Source: Gymnorhina tibicen (Eukaryota; Chordata; Aves; Passeriformes; Artamidae). From it: a DNA stretch of 64,000 bases. Of the stretch, positions 48,701 through 60,640 are shown in pieces (position 1 is the first letter of the stretch; every line of letters begins with the position of its first letter). The stretch is taken from contig VXAZ01018984.1 of the NCBI GenBank assembly GCA_013399875.1, positions 4,186,772 through 4,250,771 of the forward strand. Reading direction: 5' to 3'. The translations under genes were made by a program, and so were the position numbers. A model generated the notes under the pieces. It was not told where the DNA came from. It did not search any database and saw only the letters and a list, made by a program, of their open reading frames with translations.

Positions 48701-51700
48701 AATCTCATCTGCTATGGATTTCCTACTGTTGGACATAACCCACTAATGAAATGCAGAATTTATATTTCAAATGCATTGAGCTGACACAGAACTCTCCGAT
48801 CCTTGCATCCTAAAAGAGATTTCAGTAAGCAATGGAATAAGATCTACATATTTTATCTGCTGAGAGAGACCCTGGCACTGGAGAAATATGGGGTCGAGCC
48901 TTCCTCCAAATTTCCAAAAATCAATTTGAATAAAATCTAGCAGAAAGACATGGAAAAAGATTAAATAATTCCTCTCAGGGTAATGCGGCTGAAACCGTGG
49001 CAGAGTAAACACAGAGGTTTTGGGATAACTCTTAATTATAGCTATTGTGTCTCCTGTTCCCTCATGGCAGCCACATGGATATCCTACCACAGAAGGGGGC
49101 AACTTCATATACAACAATTCTTCTTAGGCTTTCAGTGGTAGTATCAGTTCATGCAAAATGGGTAACTTGACAGTGACACTGCTCCCAGTGTACTTTGTAA
49201 AAAACAGATTTCTAACTCTATAATACAGGAAAAGGCTTATTCCTAATCATCAACAGGAGATGAGAGTATATTTAGAATCCTCTTGTAAACAAAACCACAG
49301 ATGGGGAGAATTATTTCCTTGCAGAAGAGGCTGCCCACACATTTTGTGCTCTTGGAATGGTTCAGTTCAACTCCAGATGATCTGCTTTTCACCACTGCTC
49401 TGAGTAAATACTGCAAAGTGCAGGCACTCACTGTAGAGAGTGCATAGAACAATGCAAAGGCAGCTTTGCCATTACAGATTAACAAATAGCTCTTCAAGCA
49501 TTAATCGTACAGGTCTGGAGAAAAACATAACAATCTTGACAGGGTTGCAGAAAAAGTGGAAGCTGTTCTGGTTTGAGCCTTTCCTGGGATTTCAGGATTC
49601 TCAGAATTAACATTTAAATCCTTGGTCAGATACATGCTCAAAGACAGCAATTATGACAGCTTAAAATAAAACAAATCAATCAATCAATCAAAAATTAATC
49701 AATTAATCTACAAATAGCCCCAGAAAAGCATTCTTCTTTGGATCTAATTAGGTGATAAAAACCTAGTTAGACAGTTATCAGTGAGATTAAAATGGATTTA
49801 CAGCTTCAGACCCTCTAGGACCTTGGGACACCACAGTACTGACCTAATGCTGAAAAGCTCCCTCTTTCCCACAAACCACCTAAGCCCATCCCTAAATGAC
49901 AGTGACACCCTGAAAGACCACACTTTGTTTTGTGCTAGCTTATTTATTTCTTATTTGTTTCCCCAAAGCAGTGAAACTTTCCTTGGATGAGGGCCTAAAA
50001 CAAACATGTGAAGAAAGTGTTTAATTCACCTTTGAAAGAGAAAAGGTATTTCTTGCTGTGCCCGTCTGATCATGGAAGAAGCAGAAAGGCAGGTGTACTC
50101 GGTACTTTATTCCTTGGGAATTTGTCTGCATTCTCCAGAATTCTCCCCTATTTCTTGCAACTAGGGTGAATCCTGGAAAAGCAGAACCTTGGGGATGGCT
50201 TTGGGAGGAGAAGAAGGATAAACAAACTCCTCCTGTGATTGTCATTGAACAACATCCTTTTATAGGATGAGGCATTGCAGCATGTTTGTTTTAAACTAAA
50301 CATGCTTTAAGTTCTTGGGTATATTAAGACCAATTAAAGTGCCCATTTAAGAATGTTTTTTTATTTGGTCCAAACTGTTTACATTCAGGAAAACAATTAT
50401 TTCCTCTATCTGTTGATTAAACAGATTCTGAGAGGGTGTAATGGCACACAAACAAAAATTCAAAGCTGCTCCTTAAAATAGGAAAGCCTCAGCCTTGCCC
50501 AAGGCTTTCTGGGCATTTTAGCAAGAAGCAACAAGAAATTACTAGAACTAATAGACATAAGCCTGCGAAAAGTCTTGAAAGACAAGAGACCAAAAGTATT
50601 CATGTGAGGAAACAACACAACAGGAGCAATCATACCATCTTATCAGAAATCTAAAGAAAATTCACATTTCTTGAGCTGTTTCTGGAAAGATGCCACAAAG
50701 CCACTGTGGTCTGGATTAAAAGTCATGAAGCATTGTCATGAAACTAATTGTTTCTGATACGAATAAGTTAAGTAGGAATGTAATTAAAAATGTTCTGCTT
50801 TATTTCCTCTCAATATGTTGAGCACAGCTAGCTCTCAGTAGACAGTCTGGAGAACCATAAAAACTTAGGACCACTGTGAAATCAGTCTTTTATTATTTGT
50901 ACTGCTTTACTTCAGCTTTTATCATCCAAGCGTAATTATTGTAACCACATGTTTAGCTGGAATTCATACTTTTACCTGCCGAGGATTGTAATATTTCCAT
51001 TCTATAAGCATCTATGACACATGCTCTGAAATACTCTCCATGAAGTGAAATATTAAGTAGATGACAAGACAATAACTTTGGACCCTCGTGACTGCTTGAG
51101 ACCAGACTACATTTCCAACTGCATTTCGGGAGGATATAATTTTAAATCCGTAGCAAGGCTCCCACTGAATGAAGTAATTGTCCCTTCAATTTGGAAGGTA
51201 GGAGATGACACCTAGAGAGAGCATTCTCTGCAGAAGCTAAAGCACTGTGCTGAAGGTACAGGTAAAAATGGGGTGATTATCTTACAGAATGAATATAACA
51301 CCTAAAACAAAGGACATCTGAAGGCAGGTGAAACAGGAGCCCCAGACTTAACACCCTTTAAGCCTCAATGCAAAGTATGACCCATTTGGAGATAAAAGAA
51401 TTCGAGACATTCTAAGTGAGGGTGATTTGCTCAGGCTGATTTCCCACATCCCAAGCCTTAGCCTACTTATCTCACAGCAGACATTCCTTGAAAAAACACC
51501 AGTCGAACACTGCCTTCAACCCACAAACTGTTCCATGCAGCCTCAGAGTGCCAAGAGGGCGCATTGGGGCAGATGCATCACGGTGTCCTTGCCCTGTTTC
51601 TTGCAGCCTCCTGTAAGCATCACCACAACCACTGCCAGGAAGCACAGAAGGGCTGCTCTGCACTCACACCGCAGGGACATCCACGTGCACTTGTTATTTT

Positions 51701-54700
51701 GAAATAATTATGTTTATGAAGAAATGAAGTAAAGTCTATAGGTTATGGTGGCTAATGAAAAGCCATGTGCCAGATGTTTTAAGGAATATGACAAGTTCTC
51801 CTAAGGGAAGAGACTTGCCAGAAGTTGGTCACCAAGCACAATACACTTTTATATGGTTAAGACTTTAACTTGGCAAGACTGAGTGGAAACTCATGTCAGG
51901 CTTTGAAGTCGGTAGCAGGTAAAATATTCATGAGTCAAAAGGGCTCTTTACTTCAGAGAGAAGCTTTTTTGCTGACGTCCAAGCTGAGCAAAGCAAGTAC
52001 AACAAAAAATCAATGAATAAACGACACTCAGCTGGTTTTAAACTCCTAACCCTGAACAACAGTCAAGACCATAAGATTTCCTTAAACTTTCTACTTAGAC
52101 ACGGAAACAGTAAGGTCCAGTGGTCAGGGATGTTGCCTTCCCTTAGAATGATTCTGCTGCCCCATGAATAACAACTGGTACTTGAACCAAGCATAAAACA
52201 ACTCTCCAACCAAGCAGGGTCTCAAAGCTTTAACTGATTATTCTGGAGGTTTGGGTCTTATACTCATTTCAAAAGCCTCTTGAGGGGACCCACACATAAC
52301 TTCTCTGAATTATGATAATATATTGCAAAGACTGAGAGACACTCGCTCAAATCTCAGGCTGTTTACATATTTTGAAAACCAGAAGATGAAGTGCAAACTA
52401 CCAACACTAGCTTGAGTCTGGGTCTAAATCTATGACTTTATTTGGATTTTTTTTTAAATAGCCACGTGACCTAAAATACTTGGTGAAAAACAGTATCTAA
52501 TCTAAAAATCAAATGCATCTCAACCTGATGGCTTTCTTCTTTTCTTAGCACGATCTTCTGCTGTGCTTCACAGGGAAGAGCCATCTAAGATACACAAGCA
52601 GATGTTTTTTCCTGTGTCAGAGAGTTGCTGAAAAAACACACCAAGTCAGTCACAGAGGGTAGGGAATCCAGGCAGGTTCTCCTTTGCTGCCACAAAGCAA
52701 CCTTGCCACAGGGCTGGAACAGAAAGGTAAGGCTGGCAAGGTGACTGGCAAGCTGCTATAAAATCTTCTATGAGGGAATTTGCTCACAGAGAAATGGGCC
52801 CAGCATGCTGAGAACTCCTTATGCCTATCAGGACAAGAAATGATAAAAAGAAAGGCAAAAGGGGCAGAGGAGGCAACAGACACTGACTGTGTGTGCCAAT
52901 GCTAAGGCTGATGGGCCATGAAAAAATGCCCCCATCTTTCCCTCTGATACTGCCAGCAACTCTACAAGGCAGCAGAGGGAAGGGAGAGGAGAAGAGGGAA
53001 TCCATAGGCAAGGAAAGTCAGACAGAGGGTGGCACAGCACTGACTCAGCTGTCAGCAGACATGCTAGTCTTTCCACTGTCCCATGGAGCAATCAGGATTT
53101 TTGGACAGGGACACTTGCAACATGTGGCTGTTCATGTGACCTCTCCCATCTGTGCACACTCTAAGAACAATTTCATGGCATGATCCCAGTCTAACTATTT
53201 CTCTGCAGGATGTGCTACCTGCTTGCTTTTTAGCAAAAGTCTCTTTTCATCTTGGTCTGTTAAAACCCTTAAATGAGCACAGTAGTCCCCTATAAATACA
53301 CTGCTCAAACTTCCTGTATAGATTTTTCTGTTCTTTTATAGATGCTTGAATGTTTCTTGTGCTGTATTTAGCAATTCCTCTGGTTTTTCATAGCCCTTGC
53401 AGAGAAAAACCCCGACAACTCTACTCCCTTACAGCAACAGAGTTCAAAAGAAAATAATAATATCCCTGTGATCACAGTAGTGTTTGGGGCTGTTAGGAGT
53501 AAATTCCATTCAGCCCACCCCCACAGTTTCTTATGGAAACCTACTGAGGTCCACAGCTGTTAAATACATATTTAACAAAAAAAATCCCCTTTGGTCTCTT
53601 CACTTCCTTCTCTTGCTGTCATTGCTTCAACTTCCTCTTTCCATTTATTTTTCCTGATCCCTTTAAACAAGACCAAGCTTTTTAAGCACTCACTGTAAAG
53701 GACTGATTTTGTTTTCATCTTGTTTTGTGGTACAGGTGTTATTCTGTTTGGGCAGGCAGTGAACTGACATTGCATTGCAGCTGGGGCTCTTCTTTCCTGT
53801 CTCTGGGGCAGAATCATCACTTAACTTCATTCTTGAGCCTGTCCTTCTAAATACTACATGTAATTCAAAAGAATGAGCTAAATTTAGCTAATTCTTCAAA
53901 TTTAAAGCCAAAAGAACAAAGAAAACGTTTTGATTTGCACTGTCACCATTTTGGATCCCTCTATGTATCTCTTGAAACAGGACAAGGCAACAGAGTCTAC
54001 TCAAGGGTTCTATTGTACTATCACTTATGAACTTGATATTTTAAGAGGAGGGTTGAGGAGCTTCAATCACTTTAATAACTCTGCCTAGCATGGCAAGTGA
54101 CTTCAGCTGTGTAGAGCTGCATCTTCTACCCAACCTGTATTTCCCCTGGTTTCCCTAAGGAAACAGTACTTCTGTTCATAAAGGAAGACCGAACACAATT
54201 AAGCCGATCTTCAAAAGTAGCCCCCTCCTGACACTCCCCTGTTGTTGTGTCTCTCTATTCAGTGTAAACAGGGCTCTGCCAGTCATGTGCCATTATTAGC
54301 ATAACTCCTATCAGAAAGCTGACTGTGGTGAATGGCCACAATGTGGTCCTGGGAGCTTTCTGTGGATCCTCTTTCCAACCCCAAAACACAGTGGCTCTGC
54401 ACTACCATTTTCTTCTTGCACTGCCCTTCACCACCCAGGTATCTTCACTGTGTCTCACTATGCACTCAAGTCTGTGTCACACTATTGAACAAATTGTCCC
54501 AACATGCAAATGACAGCCCAGAGTAACTTGAAAGCCACGTTGAATCCCAGAACTGGCTAATGGGCTGCATGTGCTGACAAACAAGAATTTCAATTAATCT
54601 GACACTCCTGTAGTTACGATATGCTAATTTTCAAACTGCTGTGTTAGAACACAGACAATTTACTGCTGCGGGGCAAGGCCTGCTACAAAATTTAAGAGAA

Positions 54701-54754
54701 AACTAAGTTCTAAGGAAGGAAAAGATACAAGATCACAACTTTATCCCTGGCTTT
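48701..54754. other. Non-coding stretch
   Basis: No exon or clear repeat was recognised. It contains a short ATCA run at 49674-49690 next to an AATTAATC run. All open frames are below 120 codons and lack domain similarity. Confidence 0.6.
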
Positions 54755-54780
54755 GATGAGCTAGTGTCTCAAGTCCCAGA

Positions 54781-54850
54781 GGCATTGTGACTAGCTCGAG
54801 GTCCAGAATGAGCTTGTGGCATAATCAGGAGCTAAACCCACACGTCTCAC
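54781..54850 (+). mobile_element. Probable MIR-like SINE relic
   Basis: GTGACTAGCTCGAGGTCCAG followed by GTGGCATAATCAGGAGCTAA and ACCCACACGTCTC follows the MIR 3' part (tgacttgc.caaggtcacacag; gtggcagagc.gg.at.gaaccc..gtctc). It is diverged and lacks recognisable ends. Confidence 0.45.
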
Positions 54851-57530
54851 GTGTCATTTCTACTGGTGCAGGAAACACAAAACCGAAATAGGAACTCGGA
54901 ACTGAATGATCTTTTCAGCTACGGCTTTGCAGAAACAAACCGTCCCTTGAGAGAATTTGCCACACATGTAAGAGTGTTAAATAACTCGCTAAGCAAAGAA
55001 ACAGTAATCTCCTGTGAATTCATTCCGAAGGGCTGTGTTCCCATGGGGAACCTTTGATGTCTAATAAGAGGAGATCTCATACTACAACCTCTCCTTGTGG
55101 ATTGATTCTTGCCTCTTCAACTGCCTTAGTCCTGCAGAAGCTGCATTTCCTTCAGCCCTCTGTTGTACAAATTTGTAAATCAACAGTGACAACAGGGTGG
55201 GGAGAAGGATCACAAACATATAATAAGCATGTAAAAAAAAGGAAAAAGTCTCATTTCCCTAGAAAAACAGACTGAAAGGAAATCACCAATACTGCTAAAA
55301 CATAATACATGTTCACGTTTTCATGATAGTTCCAGCCCAAGTGCAGCAAGTTTTTGAAAACTTTTTCCTTATTATAGAGACCAGCCTGAAATCCTGAAAG
55401 CAATCAACCTAAACAATTGGACCACCCAAAAAACATTAGGGAATCTTACTTAATTGAGTGATCAGGGCAAAATCTTTCAGAAATATTGAAGAACAGGCAG
55501 AGCAAGTAATAGTAATAATAGTAATAATATTGCATATACTTTCCTGCATTTTTGTGCCTAGAGACAAGACCTAACAGAAGGTAAGTTCACCTGCATCTAG
55601 TCAATATTCTTTCCCCCAAAGTGAACTACAACTAGCCCTGCAGATAACTTGACACTAATTTTAACTAATATAGCGAATACAACAAGAAAACTGAAAAGCA
55701 GATGTGTGAATAGAGAAAACCTATCTCCTCTCAGTAAAGATTTTTCTGAGACAAAATCATGTCTTCAGTGTGGTAACTAACATTCATGGTCTGTGGCTGC
55801 TGTCCCAGGAGCTGGGCATAATGTCAGAGCAGCGTATATGAAAAAGATGCTAACAAGTAAGAGGAGAGAGCCTGGGGCTGTTGGCCAGGTCAGCCTGCAA
55901 ACTCTGGAAGGGTCTCAGTACAGGGACTGAGTGTTACATTCCACTATAAATTCAGTTTCCTTAGGCCAAATGCTCAGACAGGGCAACACACAGCCAGCAC
56001 ATTGACTTCAAAGGAAGCTGACAAGTTCTAATCATCTGTCATCATCTGTCAAGAGGCTGTGTTTTACTGTTTTGGAGCAAGGGAGCATACATGGATGCAT
56101 GAACACACTGCTTTGTAGTCCCAGTACGGAATCAGAACCGACATGTAGATGAGGGCTGGGTAAAAGCAGTGACTGAATGTGTACCACCCAAGGTAGCTCA
56201 CTCTTTAATTACGAAGAAAGCATCAATCAGTACTCTTCTGGGGCCGTGGCTGCAGAGAAGTTCCTTTTCTCTACTGCCACATCATTATCTTTCAACACCT
56301 ACCAAGCTTCCCTGCGCTGTTTACAGGAGCAATCTCTGAACTGTGCTGTGAGTGACCAATGCCAAAGCTTTACAAACCCATCAAGTGGAGAACAATGCCC
56401 TTTAGAGCACACTAAGCCCACCTTATGTCAGTCAGGCCAGGCTCCTGCTGTTCAGTAAAGGCCAGATACTAAGACCTGCTGAGCACCTTCTGTTCAGTTT
56501 AGCACAAGACTCAAATGCTTGCCAGCTTTCAGGATTTAGCCCCGAGCTAAACTCTATTTTTGTATCCTCGTTAGCACAGGAAGTTTCTATCTTTCATGCC
56601 AGCAATGCTTTTCATAAGGATAAGCCCAGAGACACTAATGCTGGCTGATTTAGGAAGAAAGGTTATTTTTTCTTTCTTGTAATTTCTATCAAAACATTCC
56701 TCCTGTTAGAAAACGGAATAATCTATTCAAGTGGATTTCATCATCTGGAAAATCCAACAAGTTTTTCAGCTGGCAAAGATCAGCCTTGGTCTCTGCACCA
56801 GAGTCAACCACTGCAGTTTTGCCCCTGCTAAGCTCATGCCATCTCTTGCAGGGCCTGTTCCCTGTGTGCAATGTGTATAACACTGCAGTGTCCCTCAGCT
56901 GAACTGCTAGGGATAATCATTGCAGACTACAGTAGGAAGGATTGGCTGTACTAATCAGCGACTTGATTTCAGGACGAGATTCAGAATATGTTCTATGCAG
57001 TTGCTCTTTTTAACAGGTTGAAAAGTAGTATATATATAAAATAACACATTATGTCATCTTTCTAAGCATTTTTGCCCCTTGAGAGCAATTCCATAGAGCG
57101 AAGATAACACAAATAGCTTTATGCAACAACTTTCACCAGTAGCCAGGCTCCTGTCCCTATCCTTTGGAGCGTTTGTGAATGCTGTAGCTCAATAGCCATG
57201 GCAAAACTGTACCAAACAAGCTTCAGCTTTGACCTGAGCTAACAAGGTGAGAGTCCACCTTCAGATTGCTGGTCTGTATTCAACAGATGGCTTTCCACTT
57301 TATGCAGTGTGATTTCAATGACCAGAGAGAGAGATCCTGTGTGAATCTGGAAAATGGTGCAAATCAGCTAAAATCAAGTAATGCAGATTTTTTCTCTTAT
57401 GAAATCTCTAATTTTTCACTGTCTGGCTAAGATTCCACATGTCACCTACTGATGACAAATTATGTGTTTTGCCCTTTCAGCACTTAAAATGCAGGTGTCT
57501 TTCCATCCCATTTACAACCTCAGATTGGCA
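54851..57530. other. Non-coding stretch
   Basis: It has a short TAATAG/TAATAA array at about 55506-55530 and an ATCATCTGTC tandem near 56031-56051. No gene was recognised. Confidence 0.6.
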
Positions 57531-57630
57531 CTTGAGGACATGGTTTAGAGGTGCACATAGTGGTGGTAGGTTGATGTTGGACTCTAAGAGCTTAGAGGTC
57601 TTCTTCAACCTTAACAATCCTGTTCTTAGA
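57531..57630 (+). mobile_element. Possible avian CR1- or LTR-type 3' tail
   Basis: CTTGAGGACATGGTTTAGAG, GTGGTGGTAGGTTGATGTTG, GACTCTAAGAGCTTAGAGGT and CTTCTTCAACCTTAACAATCC follow, in order, a frequent avian interspersed repeat end (gagacatggtttag..tggtaggttgatggttggactcgatgatcttagaggtcttttccaacc). I am fairly sure it is a repeat but not which family. Confidence 0.6.
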
Positions 57631-60385
57631 CAAATCTCCTTCAGAGCCATCCCTGTTTTTGACTGCAGGTGTACAAAGGAAATGATCTCTGTCTTGAGGG
57701 CTTCTGTGAAAAGGAAAACATGGCCAGGCAGCACCCTGAGGAAACAGACCAACTACTCTTGCCTTTTATCTTTATTACAAAGGAGGTTTTAACAAACCGA
57801 CAGTGTTTAACAAACCCTCACTACTCAGCCTTGAATCTACAACTCACAGTGACATGTGTCACAGAGCCCAGAAATCTGGGAACTATCATTTCGTTTGTTT
57901 AAGAACCCCAGGGAAAAAGGAAAAAGCCTCCAGGAGCAGCAGACAACTGTGACAGAAGAAACCCTGGCTTCCTTCAGGATGAGCCAGTCCTCCCACTCAC
58001 TCTCATTTAAGCAGCAGCATATCAATTACAGCATAAATTGACTGCCCAGTTGGGTTAGAAGGTTATTAAGCACTGAGAAGCAGTCCAGCCTGTAAAGCTG
58101 AGAGAGGCAGAGAAGACAGAGGCAAAGTTGCACAGGGAACTTGGGCTGGGTTGGATCTTCGATCCTGCAAAAATCCCCCAATGAAAAGATGTCTTTCCCA
58201 AGTCTTACACTTCAACTTTCAGTTTGAGGTAGTATCACAAATCAGCATCAGGATCCCACCTGCTAGAACTACTTCAGGCTTGAAAATAATGCTGGAGTTA
58301 GGCCTCAGAAATACATGCTCGACCGGCAATGCTCTGTCAAAGGCTCTCTGACCTGGAAGATTTCAGACTCTCAACCTCAGTTTGAAGAACTCAAAGTGCA
58401 CAAATCTGTCTAAAGGCTCTGCTCAGATCAAACTGAACAAACTGGATGAATGGCACTTGAAAATACAAAACCAAAGAAAACCTTGGTTGCTGTTTGAAAG
58501 ACAGAAACCTAAAATTAGATTATGAGCTTCTGTTTGTGAATCCAATTGCTGAAAGTTTTGGGAAGCATGGAAGATAAAGCCTAATGTGAAAAGGATTGAT
58601 CATACACAGAGAGTTCCAAAATCTTGGCAGAAAATACAAGCATGTGCAGCTCCAGAGGAAGATGGGGCTAGAACTGGAAATTAAGGCAGGTACTCAATGA
58701 AGGAAATGAAAAGTTATCAGACCTTCAGGCACACTTTTCTGCTTAATTCCTCTCTGTAGTCTGTTGGAAAAACAAAAAGTCTCTAACTTTGTCTTTATTA
58801 ATGTCTTATTTTAGAGATGTTCAAATTAAAGCCAGGGCATATGCAGTTGGTAAAAAGTAGCACAAAATCATTGCACAGAAATTAAGAAATCAAGTGCAGC
58901 CTCCTGACAGCTGCAACTATCTCAGGGAACTGGGAGGTATCAGGCATTTGAAACAGCATTAAGAAATTACTCTCCTGTGAGGGATGATATTTACACAACC
59001 TATTAGAGAGATCAGAGCAGCAGGAAGCTTCCTTTGATGTCAGTGGCAGTTGTCAGATCACTGCACTTCTGAAAACAACTCACTGTGATGCTTTGACCTC
59101 TGGTGATCTTCTCAAGTGGCCTGTTTGGTTAAAAGTTGTCAGTTCGGAAAGGGAGTTCCACAGCTGAGTAGCTATTAGGATTTTTAGTAGAAACCCTCAC
59201 ATTACAAGACTATTGGCCATGAAAGAAAAATCAAATAAATTGATTTTTCACATACTTTTGGGTCTAAATTAAGAGACACAATATTATCATAGTACTGTAG
59301 CAGATGACTTGATATTTGAGCAGCAGAGGTACTTCTGCCTGCACCAAATAATCATGTATTTCATGATGTTGTTCATAATGAGAGGTTACAAGACCTTTCA
59401 AGAGCCTAATTCCCCAAGTAGTTCAGACAAACTTAGTGCTGGCCTAGCTCTTTCCTCCCTTCTCTTTGGTAAGTGGGAGGTTTCTGTGAATAATGTCACT
59501 CTCTGATTCATGGGACTGGGAATTTTCTCTTGGTAAAGAGGTTATGCATGAAGTCAGGAACCATGGATTGGATCAAAAGGAAACATGTTCGTTTCAGTGA
59601 GTTTAAATCAGGCTTTTTGTTATCAGCCATCAGAAAACAGAAAGGCTGGGTCATGCTCTCCAAGTTCTGTCAAGCCAACGTGAAATACTACAGTAACAAT
59701 GAAATTATCCGACTAAAAAGCTACAAATTTTAGTGAGATATTTTCACAAGAGTGTTACATTTACATTGAAAGTTTTTATCATTATCACATTTGGAGAGCA
59801 GGAAATAGAGATGTGTTCAGATTCTTAGGAAAAATCTCCAAACAAACAGAAATGCTGATTATGGAGTGAAACCACAAGTTGGAAGTGAGTCCAAGAGCCA
59901 GAAGGGTATTTAAAGGCTGGTCCTACAAATCCACCCAGCTGACTGGACCTTTCCAACACTGCATGTTCCCTCTTAGTCACTGTGTTTATCCTTAGTCTTA
60001 AGAGACTGCCCATACAGGTTTTCTGTGCGGGAACCTGGAAGATTATTGCAATGTGAGACAGCAGATCTCCAAAATCACAGCTAGTTTGAGTGACAGCTCA
60101 CAAACAAGAACTAGTGAACTGTCACTCAAACTACCAGGTCAAACGACAACAGGAGAACATGACACATGGAATTCACTGCAGAAGATGACTGTAGGTACTA
60201 AAAGCTGACCTAAGTTCAAAAGGAAACCAACCAGTTTCATGGAAGAAAAATCCATCTCTATGTGAGAAAAAGCTGCATACTAAAAATCAAAGTGCTGAAA
60301 AAAGTTGGGACAAGTCTCACCTAAGGATGTCCCATTTTTACCACTCCCTGTGTGTTTATATGTTGACCAATAAATTGGTTAATGG
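57631..60385. other. Non-coding stretch with an isolated hairpin
   Basis: Apart from the inverted repeat at 60082-60133, nothing was recognised in it. Confidence 0.6.
60082..60133. repeat. Near-perfect inverted repeat (20-bp arms, 12-base loop)
   Basis: Arm 60082-60101 is complementary to 60114-60133 at 19 of 20 positions; the exception is C against A on paper, which becomes a G-U wobble on one transcribed strand. The arm contains TTTGAGTGACAG. It could fold as a short miRNA-like or MITE-like hairpin. The flanks show no wider complementarity. Confidence 0.9.
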
Positions 60386-60640
60386 TGCTAAGGAAACTTC
60401 CCTGTCTGACCACCTGGTACCTCTGAGGAGGGACCCAGTAAAAAAAGGAATCCCTGGGCTTTTCTCCCCTTACAATCTGAACATGTCTTAGTCTGGGGTC
60501 TTCCTGCCGCAGGTCCCCATGCCCTCTGTTGTGCAAAATGTTGGTGCCAGGTCACAGCCCCTCGCCTGCGGCTCCAGCCATTCCCCCACCCAGGAGCTGC
60601 TCACTGAGCCAGCTGCATGAAATGTATTCCTCAACAGCGG
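60386..60640. mobile_element. Dispersed repeat of unknown family, shorter copy (B)
   Basis: It is related to 39995-40570. After CTAAGGAAACTTCCCTGTCT it passes directly into CTGGTACCTCTGAGGAGGGA, skipping about 235 bases present in copy A, and again lacks about 46 bases after the shared GGGGTCTTCCTGC. Many point differences suggest independent old insertions of a common family. The true ends are not visible. Confidence 0.75.
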
